The notes under the pieces are model-generated. The model made no database searches. It saw nothing but the letters and a program-made list of their open reading frames with translations, and was not told the origin of the DNA. Made by a program: the position numbers and the translations under genes. From Dryomyza anilis (Eukaryota; Arthropoda; Insecta; Diptera; Dryomyzidae): a stretch of DNA of 64,000 nucleotides. Below, in pieces: positions 22,347 to 32,604 of the stretch. The stretch is taken from assembly GCA_951804985.1 (NCBI GenBank), contig OX638135.1:33885116-33949115 (forward strand), read 5' to 3'. Position 1 is the first letter of the stretch. Each line of letters opens with the position of its first letter.

Positions 22347-23355
22347 CAATGACGATATACAGTATAAGCATATTTCTGTTTTCGTCACAGATTAAAAAAA
22401 TCCGTATGATACACGTACCGTATGTCAAGAGAACTCAAATAATATCTTGCAGAGTAACATTTTTCTTTGCGAACACCATGCGAACACAAACTCAAACGCT
22501 ACAAAGCGAATACTAACAGAAAGAGGAGAATATAACAATAACGATTACGATTCGTATACACACACTTTCACAACGACAACTCTTCGCATGACAACAGACA
22601 GTCGCATGACAACGGACAGACGCACGGCACCACACTACATGTATGTATCTAGTACAGCTCTCTAGTTGGCAACAACAACGAGTTCTCTTTGTGGTACAAA
22701 AAATGTCCCTCCAAAATTCTATCAAAAGCTTGGATGCTGCTTTATTGTTGTTGCACTTTCAAACGAATCATCGGATTTGTGAAAAAAAGAAAAACACAAA
22801 AAGCAATATATCAGCTAAATATATCACACTGTGAAAATGTTCATATATTATTTTTTATTACTTCATGATTTTACAATTAACAAAAAAACATTATATAAAA
22901 GTAAATCAAAAATAATAATGTGCATAAGCACAGTGCATATGCACAATCGATGTACGAACTTGCGTAGCGAAGAAAAGAGAAAAAAACATTGTTTTGTCAA
23001 TTTTATCTTTTTGAAGCGACTTTTGAAGCACTTTTAAAGCTATTTACCGCTTCAAAAGTGCTTCACAGGCCTTATTTTTAAGATGCTTATAATCTTTAGA
23101 ATTCGACAAAAACAAAAAAAACACACATCTTCATTAATGTTCACGTTCATAAATATTTTGCACGCTTTCCATTGTTACTTATTGTTCAATATTTAGTAAT
23201 ATCATGAATTCTTTTGAATCATAAAAAAACGCAAGAGTCTTCCTTTTCATGCAGTCGTAGTATTGCACTTGTTCTTTTTCTTGCAAAATCTCAATCGCCT
23301 TTCGCTTTTGTTCTTGCAAAAAAAATGCAAGAACAAGAAGATTTTTAATCATCAC

Positions 23356-24158
23356 CAGGGCTCACTTTTATATGGATTTACATATTCAATATTTAAATAC
23401 ATATTTTAAGAATTTTTAGGTAATATTCCATATATTTGAATTATTCTATATAAATCCATATTTTTGATAAAAACTGACTCGTATGCCTCAATTTCGACAA
23501 ATTTTCACTAAAATTTTGACTTTTCAAACAAATTTGGAGTGGAATGGATAAAATCAAACAATCTTACTGCAGGAAACTGTATCTGGATATAACTAAAGGA
23601 GACAATAGATTGTGTTTTGCAACAAATTTATTTGGGTGTAATGCAAAAGCAAGGTCACAGTGACCTGTTTGATTTAGAAAGTTCATTCCCAATATACAAA
23701 AGAGTTCATTTGTTTTTTTTTTTGTAATTAACTCAGAAACAAAATGGTGCAGTATAAGACATTTGTTTACATACGAAAAATACTATTCAATCAACATCAG
23801 ATTATAGCCTTATTCCCGATTTACATTATATTCACTGTGAGAAGCACCATATCGGGTTGCATTTTTCCAAAAACTGCTGTTTTTATATTAATTTTTCAAA
23901 AATTGTAATTTTTCACATATGGTACAATTGTAATCGAGCATTTGAAAACCAATTTTGTTTGAAAAATATTTTTTTTTCTGTATAATTTATTTTTTTCAAG
24001 GAAAAATTTCATTAGAGAAAATTTAAAACAAAATGTATATCCACATGTTAAGTTTTTGATACATATTTTTAGATTTTTTGATCCATATTTGTCTCGTTTT
24101 TTAGTCCATAATCCATACATATTTTCCTAGTTTTTCATCCATATAATTGTTAGCCCTG
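23356..24158. mobile_element. Small hAT-like element nested in copy 1 (803 bp)
   Basis: The ends are CAGGGCTCAC and GTTAGCCCTG (imperfect inverted repeats beginning CAGGGCT) with the exact 8-bp duplication ATCATCAC at 23348-23355 and 24159-24166. The sister copy near 40728 shows the empty ATCATCAC site. There is no coding capacity, so it is a MITE-type derivative. The inner sequence repeats a TATGGAT word near both ends. Confidence 0.9.
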
Positions 24159-25158
24159 ATCATCACTAATGTAAACAAATAATAGCCTTATACTTGAAAT
24201 TTTTAAACTTTTCTAACTTGCATTTCATTTTTCGTATTTCCTTAAATAGTTACTGAGATGTTAATAATTTGAAACTTTTTTTTACATTTTTTTTTGCATT
24301 ATATTGTTTTGTTTATGTCCGAAATTGAGCTGTTTTGACACATCAGTCAAAAATCCATTAGAAGACTTATAAATGGTATTCTATTGAATAGATCCCTTAA
24401 AAGAATTTAAAAAATATTCAAATGAACTATTCAAAACTTGTTCCACTTTACCTCAAGCTCCCCTATATCTATATATTTTACTAATAAATTAAATAAAAAA
24501 CCAATATTATTAAAATTTTAATTATTTTTTAACGTAAAAATTTTGCTTGGAGTTGCTGGTGTTTTGTTGTTAAATCGATTAATGAAACAAAAAACAAATT
24601 TTAGACCAAATACCGTTGTTTTGGAAATATCGTTTCACCAAAAACAACATGTGAATTTTTGTACAACCAAAAATGTTTATTTTGGGAACTCCAAATTTTA
24701 ATTAATGAAATTTGACTTGAGATCTCTATATAAAATAAAATATGTTTTTCTGGTTTTTTGTATACTTTGTTAAAAACCGTTTTAAACCGGTATAAAACCG
24801 AAACCGTTTATATCGGTTTTAGATATCGGTTTATTTCTGATTTTCGTATAACGGTTTCGGTTTTTTAAAATGAAACGGTTTTAAACGGATATCGGTTTCG
24901 GTTACGGTTTCAATCCTTGCTTCTAAGTATGTATTTTTTAGCAAATCGTATAAATCTTCTATTTTTTCGAAATTTCTTGACCTTACTAAGTCATAAGCAT
25001 CCCCATTCAAACGTAACCTAACGCATTTAATAAATACATTATTTTCTGAATCTTGAATTCCAAGCTTCGCAGCTTTACAACCTTCAATAAATCTGTAAAT
25101 TTCTGTTTTTAATAATGGTGAATCCGTTCCAGAAAAGCAGGGAACCAAATAACGTACG

Positions 25159-25541
25159 TGTTAACACCACTCCCAAATTCACCCTAAACTAGTTACAGAT
25201 TGGCAACACTTTTATATTAAATTTATATTCAATTTATATTCAATTTATCTTCAATTTATATTCAGTTTTTAATTGTCAAATTTTACTTATATTTAATGAA
25301 ATGTCAAGTGGTGTCCATGAGGAATCACCATTTCGTATTCAATTACTTGCAAGTTGGCGCACACGCGGTGCTCAAGATATTATATTTAAATTTGTTCCTA
25401 GTGGTTTCCATACCATAAAGAATTTTAATATATATATATTTACATTTTTTGTTCAATAAATCCAACTTTTTATGAACGGAAGGTAGTTTATATTCAAAAT
25501 CCCCTTGGAAGTCACTATCGCGGCCCATTGCCTTTTCAACA
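25159..25541 (+). repeat. BEL 5' LTR
   Basis: 383 bp, starts TGTTAACACCACTCCC and ends CCTTTTCAACA. Internal TTTATATTCAA repeats lie near 25215-25265, and an AATAAA near 25456 is a plausible polyadenylation signal. It differs from the 3' LTR by scattered substitutions and a small TA-rich indel. I could not recognise a primer-binding site after it. Confidence 0.92.
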
Positions 25542-25631
25542 TTTTAAAATTCTTTATGTGATCAATATCGTCTACTTCTGGGTCACCTACAGCGTTAAGA
25601 ACTACATTGTCAATCTCGCAGTAAGTACAAA

Positions 25632-27060
25632 ATGGAGGGTCAACATGATTACAATTGTTCACTATGTCAGAATCCCCTTGACGAAAATATAACCTCTTGC
25701 GTTAAATGTCACAAAACATTCCACAAAAATTGTGCAAATGCCATCAATGACATAAGCTATAAGTGCCCACAGTGTTCTGTCATGAGGCCAAATTCTCCAG
25801 CACCAAGTGCTACATGTCGGTTTTCTCAGCGATCTATCATGTCAGAGTAACGTAAAATCCAATTACAACTTCAACGACTGGAAGAAGAACGATTACTCAA
25901 TCTTGAATTCGTGAATCCGTGAATTCAATCGCGAATATTTAAACAAAAAATACCAGATTCTAGAAGAAGCTGAAGGTTTTAGTGACGCTTCGTCCAACAA
26001 GTCTCAGTCCGAGCAAAATTGGCCAAGACAAATGCCAGAAAAAGACATATTATTAGAACGTAACCAGTCAACAACCTGTCAACACTCAGACAGCAAACTA
26101 TGAAAACCAAAATATACCCAGATATCTACAAGAGTCATACATGGCCCATGAAATAGTTTATTGTAATATACCGACACGACAAATATCACAATATCCAAAC
26201 GCTTTGTTCCAACCGACCGTCCCAGTTGCTGCAATAAATTCGTCAGTAGTACCAAATCGTACTATGGCCACTGACACTTCCAGCGGCTTTCACCAACGAA
26301 TGCAGTCAACTCAACCGGCCGACATGCATCAAAATAGCGTAACAGTCGTCCCTATTCAAGACAATTATTCGGATAACAATTTATTACAACCGCCAGCATC
26401 AAATTTAATCACAAATGAACAATATAGTCTGCCAAATCAAGAAAAAGTGGTTTATAGGTCAATTGCTACTCCGCAAGCATTTATTCAAAACGCACCACAT
26501 ACATCGACTATTAATTTACCGCCCCACCTATCGACGAACACTCCATTCAGCCAACCACAAAACCTCGAACCCGCTAATAGGCTGCTACCAAATCACATAA
26601 ATGCGAGACAATCTGTTCCAAAATTTGCTGGTTGTCCCACATTTATCTCCACCTTCGAATGGTCCACCGCCGCTTGCGGTTTTACCAATGCAGAGAACTT
26701 AATTCGCCTACAAAGATCCCTAAAAGGAGATACCCTCCATAGCATTCAGGAAATGTTAGTTCATCCTTCTAACGTGGCTGGTATAATTGATATACTTCGC
26801 ATGTTGTACGGCCATATATTCAATTAAAAATAGAATTAAAACTTCACCAATGGTTGATGAAAATAATTTAAAAACTCTTACCTCGTTTGCCATAAATGTT
26901 CGAAGTCTAATTTCCACAATAAACTCCAGCAACTTATGAGATGAATTAAACAATTCGTCGCTTCTTTTCGAGTTGCTTCAAAAACTCCCACCTTCATACC
27001 AAATGCAGTGGGCAACTAAAAAAACTACAGCTGATTAACCAAAACAAAAAACCAAATTTG
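25632..27060 (+). pseudogene. gag: BEL Gag, frameshifted
   Basis: The first 73 codons from ATG at 25632 hold a C4HC3 zinc finger (CSLC, CVKCHKTFHKNC, CPQC; residues 9-48) of PHD/RING type, found at the N-terminus of Pao/BEL Gag proteins. After a stop at 25848 and a change of frame, 26141-26827 encodes a proline- and glutamine-rich linker and the core of the Pao-type gag domain (VPKFAGCPTF, EWSTAACGFTNAENLIRLQR, LKGDTLHSIQEML). The rest (about 26830-27050) is readable only in other frames (KTLTSFAINVRSL, ELLQKLPPSYQMQWA). Gag builds the particle; this copy cannot. Confidence 0.8.
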
Positions 27061-28197
27061 TCCGAGTTTGACAAATGGATATTTAACATTGGCATCACTG
27101 CAAGCAGTATAACAGTTGACCATGGTCCAAACAAAGGTAACAAAGAAAAGACAACAATAACAAATGCAGTTAGCAAAAAGGTTTACGTTCATTCTCATAG
27201 TGATGAGCGCAAATGCATTGTGTGCAACAACAACTGCAAATCAGTGGCTAGTTGTCAAACATATCTCTCACTTGATCGTGGGGAGAGATGGAGTGTGGTG
27301 AGAAAAAACAAACTATGCAAATTTTGTTTGTGTAAGCACATCGGTGAGTGCAAAAGAAAGATTAAATGTGGTAAAGAGGATTGCGAATATTTTCACCACT
27401 CGTCATTCCACAAATATGCAGAAACGGCGAATCAAGAAAATGAAGAAACGTCAAGTTCAAAAAACAATACACAAAACAATACACACGTTTTTGAAAATGT
27501 TGTAAATAACACTCACAGTGTAAAAATTGAAGATATTTTATTTAAAATAATTCCCATAAAAATATATGACAAAAACAAATCTGTGGATACATTTGCATTT
27601 ATTGATGAAGGTTCATCAATCAGTTTAATGGATGAAACATTAGTAAACCAGTTAGAAGTAAATGGTGTCTCTAACCCTTTGTGTCTGCGGTGGACTGGAG
27701 GTATTAAGAGAAGCGAAAAAAGTTCACAAAAACTAACAATCGAAATTTCAGGTGGAGATAAAAGGCGTGTGGTTATGAATGTTTCCACGGTAAAGTCTTT
27801 AAATTTACCCAAACAGTCATTGAACTACGAACTGTTGTCACAGCGCAGGTGGCGAAATATTCCTGTAAGAAGCTACGCTGATGCTGTGCCCAAATTATTA
27901 ATTGGCCTAAACCATTTCGATTTGGGAATTTCAAATAAAATCCGCGAAGGATCTCCGCATGAACCTGTTGCTGTTTGTACGAATTATAATTTTCATAAAT
28001 GCGAATGTTCTTCCGCTGATGACGGATTAGATGAGTGGGTTAGAAGTTTTTATGCCCTTGATAGTGTGGGAATCAGTGTAAAAGACCCTCTTATTGCTGA
28101 AAATGATAAACATGCATTAAATATTTTAAATAAATTTACCAAGCAGAAAGATAGTGGTCATTTCGAAGTCCCTTTGTTGTGGAAATTTGATTGTTTT
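27058..28197 (+). pseudogene. pol: BEL zinc knuckles and aspartic protease
   Basis: A 380-codon stretch, open without an in-frame stop. A cysteine-histidine array (CIVCNNNCKSVASC, KLCKFCLCKHIGEC, CGKEDCEYFHHSSFH; residues 50-130) matches the knuckle region between Pao gag and protease. The protease active site follows as FAFIDEGSSISLMD (about residue 180), with E in place of the usual T/S after the aspartate, as is common in BEL proteases. It ends ALNILNKFTKQKDSGHFEVP, which leads into the RT, then a TAA at 28198 breaks the polyprotein. The frame begins at a TTG, so no independent start is implied. Confidence 0.8.
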
Positions 28198-28200
28198 TAA

Positions 28201-29151
28201 TTGCCTGAGAGTTACAAAATGGCTTTGAAACGTCTCATCTGTTTAGAATGTAAACTGAAGCAAAATGTCGACCTTTTCAATATTTTTAGAGACACAATTT
28301 CTAAATACTTATCCAAAGGATACATACGCAAATTGAATGCTGCCGAAATAAACCGAGCTGATGGGAAAATTTGGTATCTTCCAATCTTCGCTGTCTTTAA
28401 TAAAAACAAACCCGGTAATTCGCGTGTCGTCTGGGATGCCGCAGCAAAATCAAATGGATTGTCTCTTAATTCTTTCTGACTTTTTAGCTTCATTGCCAAC
28501 TATTTTATTTACATTTCGTCAGACAGCTGTTGCTGTGTGTGGTGACATTGAGGACATGTTTCACCAGGTTCATATACGACCCGAAGATCGCAAGGTTCAA
28601 CGATTTATTTTGCGTGATTGTGTGCAAGATAATGATCCTGAGTTCTACATAATGGACGTAATGATATTCGGAGCTACATGTGCTTCAGTATATCTAAATA
28701 CATCAAAAATTTGAAAGCCTCTCGATATAAAAATGAATTTCCTCAGGCAGTAAAATCAATAAATGAAAATCATTACGTAGATGATCTCCTTGATTCAGTC
28801 GATACTCCACATGAGGCTATACAACTAATTTCGGATGTGTCATATGTACATCGCCAAGGAGGTTTTAATATAAGAAATTGGATTTCTAATCACAAAATGG
28901 TAATGAACGCTCTTCCCACAACTAATTGGAATGTGGTAAAATGTCTAAATTTTAAAGAAGAGAACCAAATAGAAAAAGTTCTAGGCATATTTTGGGAACA
29001 TCAAGAGGATGTAATAACGTTTAAAATTTCAATATGGCTAATTAAAAATGACATATTTTCAGATAAAAAAGCTCCAACTAAAAGAGAAATGTTAAGATTA
29101 GTAATGTCAATCTACGACCCCCTTGGTCTATTAGGACATATCATAATGTAA
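28201..29151 (+). pseudogene. pol: BEL reverse transcriptase, three frames
   Basis: Segments in order: 28201-28479 with YIRKLNAAEI, IWYLPIFAVFNKNKPG and SRVVWDAAAKSNGLSLN; then 28470-28714 with the catalytic AVCGDIEDMFHQVHI and MIFGATCA; then 28678-29151 with NHYVDDLLDSVDT, GFNIRNWISN and MSIYDPLGLLGHI. These are the BEL/Pao RT boxes, including the YVDD catalytic pair. Single-base shifts near 28478 and 28700 break the frame. Confidence 0.85.
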
Positions 29152-29163
29152 GTAAAGGTACTT

Positions 29164-29640
29164 ATGCAAGAAGTGTGGCGGTCGAAAATTGATTGGGATG
29201 AACAAATACCCCCTGAGTTAAGAACAAAATGGACCCAATGGGTCAACATTTTACCAGAAATACAAAAAATAAAAATTCCTCGCTGTTATTTAAAATCTTT
29301 TGTAAATTACAATGATGTGGAAGTTCAACTGCATACATTTGTGGACGCTAGTAAAGATGGATATGCAGCAGTATGCTACTTCAGGTTGAAAAAAAATGAC
29401 GTTATCGTTTGTTCTATTATTGGATCAAAGACCAGAGTAGCACCAATGAAGATTACGTCTATACCACGTCTGGAGCTAATGGCTGCCCTAATAGGTGCTC
29501 GTTTTTCCAAATTTTGGAATTGTCTGCAATTAAAGATTGGAAGTGGGTCCCCAGTAAGAAAAATGTTGCTGACGATGCAACAAAATGGGCAAACATTCCT
29601 AAAATTTCAAATTCCAGCGGTGGTTAAATGGCCCAGAATT
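29164..29640 (+). pseudogene. pol: BEL RNase H domain
   Basis: The frame opens with MQEVWRSKIDWDEQIP and shows LHTFVDASKDGYAAVCYFR, the first catalytic aspartate of RNase H, and IPRLELMAALIGAR, the catalytic glutamate. After about 29520 the sequence is frameshifted; NVADDATKW can be read in the next frame (29409-29627). RNase H would remove the RNA strand during reverse transcription. Confidence 0.8.
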
Positions 29641-29707
29641 TTTATTTAATTCTGAAGAGGAATGGCCCAAAAATGAAACTCCTCCTGAGTACATAGGAGA
29701 AGAACGT

Positions 29708-31233
29708 GTGCATCATTCATTTCAAATAACAAAACTAGAGATAATATTTAATGTGTGCCGATTTTCAAAATGGAATCGTTTAGTAAGAGCAGCTGCATTT
29801 GTACTACGATTTATAAATAATTGTCGAAATACTGATAAACGAATTGGCGAATTGACTCAAGAAGAGTTATGGAAAGCTGAACGTATATTATATATACAAG
29901 CTCAATTCGAAAAATATTTCATTGAAATAACAGATCTTAAATCGAATGTTGTCATAGCAAAATCCAGCGATATCTATAAACTATCACCATACTTACAAGA
30001 TGGAATTTTACGAGTGTATGGTAGAATAGATAACGCGGATATTCCGATAGAAGAAAAACGCCCGATAATATTACCAAGAAAAAGCTATATTACTAAACTA
30101 ATTTTGCTGTATTATCACGAAAAGTTCTATCATATGAATTACGAGACTGCTATCAATGAAATCAGACAGAAAATTTTGTATTTCAAGACTTCGTTCCACT
30201 TTTAAATCAATTATTCGATTCTGCCAAATGTATAAAATTAGAAAAGCTATTCCGCAAAATCCGCAAATGGCAAAATTACCTCGTGCACGTCTAGCATTAT
30301 TTCAAGCACCGTTTGCATTTACTGGAATAGATTTTTTCGGGCCCATCCTGGTCACAATAAACCGTCACAAAGAGAAACGTTATGGCTGTCTATTCACTTG
30401 TTTGACAGTACGAGCAGTGCATATTGAGATTGCACATTCACTAACAACGAGTTCCTGTACTTAAGTCATTCGAAATTTTATGACGAATTCCACATGAATT
30501 CTATAGCGACAACGGGACGAATTTTGTTGGCGCAGAATGGGAGCTTCGCGAGGCATCTACAGATGTGGACAAAGATCAGTTGGTGAAAACATTTACGACC
30601 GCGACAACAAAATGGAATTTCAATCCGCCGGCGTCACCTCACATGGGAGGTTCTTGGGAACGGCTGGTACGCTATATAAAAACAATTCTGTACAAAATTA
30701 TGCCATCAAGATCTCCTAGTGATGAGGTATGCTAATAGAAGTTGAAAATGTCATTAATTCGAGACCACTTGCTTACGTTCCTTTGGATGAAGATACTGAA
30801 GAAGCTTTAACACCTAATCACTTTCTGGTAGGAAGTTCCAGTGGATTAAAGCCGATGTCAGTTTGCAGTGACCGTGGCATATTATTAAAACAAAGCTGGT
30901 TAATTTCACAACAATATGCGAACATATTTTGGAAGAAGTGGCTAGCTGAATATTTGCCCTCATTAACTTGTAGGTCAAAGTGGTTCGAACGGTCGAAACC
31001 ATTATGTCAAGGGGATTTAGTTATCATTGTTGACCCTAGTCTTCCTCGTAATGTCTGGCCACGTGGTAAAGTTGTGGCGACGAGATTGGCAAGTGATGGA
31101 CAGGTTCGAAGTGCAAAAGTACTTACTCAACATGGAATTTTAGAAAGGCCTGTAGCGAAGCTAGCGATTTTGGAAGTTACTGCTCAACGAGAGTCTGACG
31201 GCGAAGAATCTTCTTGCCATACTGCGGGGGGAA
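29708..31233 (+). pseudogene. pol: BEL integrase, fragmented
   Basis: Linker and zinc-binding region in 29708-30205 (KLSPYLQDGILRVYGRID, LPRKSYITKLILLYYHEKFYHMN). Core in 30156-30464 with FTGIDFFGP (first D) and TCLTVRAVHIEIA. The second D (DNGTNFVG) is around 30510, and the E (GGSWERLV) near 30640 in another frame. The C-terminal part 30729-31262 reads NSRPLAYVPLDEDTEEALTP, WPRGKVVATRLASDGQVRSA and ends inside the 3' LTR at 31262. All three catalytic residues can be found, but on different frames. Confidence 0.85.
31223..31233 (+). other. Polypurine tract of the BEL element
   Basis: The run GCGGGGGGAA lies directly before the first base of the 3' LTR and would prime plus-strand DNA synthesis. 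Confidence 0.75.
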
Positions 31234-31612
31234 TGTTAACACCACTCCCAAATTCACCCTAAACTAGTTACAGATTGGCAACACTTTTATATTAAATTTA
31301 TATTCAATTTATATTCAATTTATCTTCAATTTATATTCAATTTTTAATTGTCAAATTTTACTTATATTTAATGAAATGTCAAGTGGTGTCCATGAGGAAT
31401 CACCATTTTGTATTCAATTACTTGCAAGTTGGCGCACACGCGGTGCTCAAGATATTATATTTAAATTTGTTCCTAGTGGTTTCCATACCATAAAGAATTT
31501 TAATACATATATACATTTTTTGTTCAATAAATCCAACTTTTTATGAACGGAAGGTAGTTTATATTCAAAATCCCCTTGGAAGTCACAAGCGCGGCCCATT
31601 GCTTTTTCAGCA
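31234..31612 (+). repeat. BEL 3' LTR
   Basis: 379 bp, starts TGTTAACACCACTCCC, ends GCTTTTTCAGCA. It is nearly the same as the 5' LTR, with few differences (for example near 31413, 31505 and 31588), and is followed by GTAAG and the gag leader. Confidence 0.92.
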
Positions 31613-31726
31613 GTAAGTGTTTCAAAATATTTTCCGTACCCATTTTGATTGTCGACAGTGTAATTTACTATTTCTTAATTTGTTTCGTGATATATTTGTC
31701 CTTTGTTTACCTTTACTTATGACATT

Positions 31727-32467
31727 TTTTATACCCTACACTAAGAGTGAAAGGGTATATTCAGTTTGGTACGCCGTTTGTAACACCCAGAAAGAAGCAT
31801 CTCCGGTATGGAAAAGTATATATATTCTTGATCAGCCTCCTGAGTCGATTTAGCGATGTCCGTCTGTCCGTCTGTCTGTCCGTCTGTCTGTCTGTCTGTC
31901 CGTCTGTCTGTCTGTCCGTCTGTCTGTTTAAATCCCTAAGACTTTTAAAATTGAAGAGCTAGATAAATGAAACTTATAACTTAGATTACTAATATACCTA
32001 CGCTGTATGTGCGAAAAAATTGGCGAGATCGGTCCATTGTGACCTATGATCCGACCACTTATGTTCAAATACCTCATATAAAATTTACATATACAGATCA
32101 ATTTTACTGTATACGTGCTTAGGTAAACTTTTTTGGTCAAATATGTATTGACATCATGCTCAAATACATGATAATAATGTTTTCCGGCGAAAAGACTTGT
32201 GGTTCACCAAAAAAGAAATCGATATTCGGTACACCTACCCATATGTAAATATGGGTATCAAATGAATGGAAATTCTTCAGCGATTGAATGTTTGTAGTTA
32301 TTTTCAGGATTCGTATACCCTGGTGACCTATATATCACTTTGAATGGTAACCACACATATGTGTAGGGTATTTATAGTCGGCTTAGACCGACTATAATTT
32401 TGATAATCCGAACTATCATAATTACACCTACTTTAAAATTTCCCATGTGATCTAACCTTCCCAACTG
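31727..32467 (+). mobile_element. mini-me/DINE-type element, full copy (plus)
   Basis: A end TTTTATACCCTACACTAAG; then TTTGTAACACCCAG, TTGATCAGC, the phrase GTCGATTTAGCGATGTCC and about 15 GTCY units (31857-31927); B end GTGATCTAACCTTCCCAACTG. It faces the near-identical minus-strand copy at 35419-36121, and the left repeat arm lies between them. Confidence 0.85.
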
Positions 32468-32604
32468 TTTTTTTTTTTTTTTTTTCAATATTATATATTA
32501 AAATCTTCTTATTTTTTGCATTTCCATGTAATATAATCAATAATCTACTAAAACCGATATAAAGTCATATATTTTTATAATTACGAAAAATGAATATATT
32601 TTAA

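Larger units (their letters stand above)
20999..24919. mobile_element. hAT-like non-autonomous element, copy 1 (3.9 kb)
   Basis: Terminal inverted repeats CAAGGATTGAAACC / GGTTTCAATCCTTG are flanked by the 8-bp duplication CTTCTAAG (20991-20998 and 24920-24927). An 8-bp duplication is the hAT hallmark. Both ends carry clusters of CGGTTTCGG/AACCGAAACCG words, typical of subterminal transposase-binding repeats. No transposase frame exists inside. The copy holds a SINE (21719-22026) and another hAT-like element (23356-24158). A 2.7-kb sister copy lies at 38725-41430 and lacks both. Confidence 0.85.
25159..31612 (+). mobile_element. BEL/Pao LTR retrotransposon, complete but decayed
   Basis: A 6.45-kb element with two LTRs (383 and 379 bp), both beginning TGTTAACACC and ending in CA. 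Gag and Pol domains lie in BEL order: gag with an N-terminal zinc finger, knuckles, protease, RT, RNase H, integrase. It lies in the duplicated gag of the gypsy-like element with a 5-bp target duplication GTACG/GTAAG (25154-25158, 31613-31617), one base diverged. There are frameshifts in most domains, but no large piece is missing. Confidence 0.93.
20066..31730 (-). pseudogene. Second gag copy, split by a hAT-like and a BEL element
   Basis: Three collinear pieces match the reference copy: 20066-20998 (equivalent to about 18660-19592), 24920-25158 (19585-19825) and 31613-31730 (19826-19932, the leader). Each interruption is a precise transposon insertion with a duplicated target: CTTCTAAG (8 bp) around the hAT-like element and GTACG/GTAAG (5 bp) around BEL. 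Within the gag pieces there are also small frame breaks (near 20733). The copy is dead but shows that the gag-leader segment was duplicated before both insertions. Confidence 0.88.
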
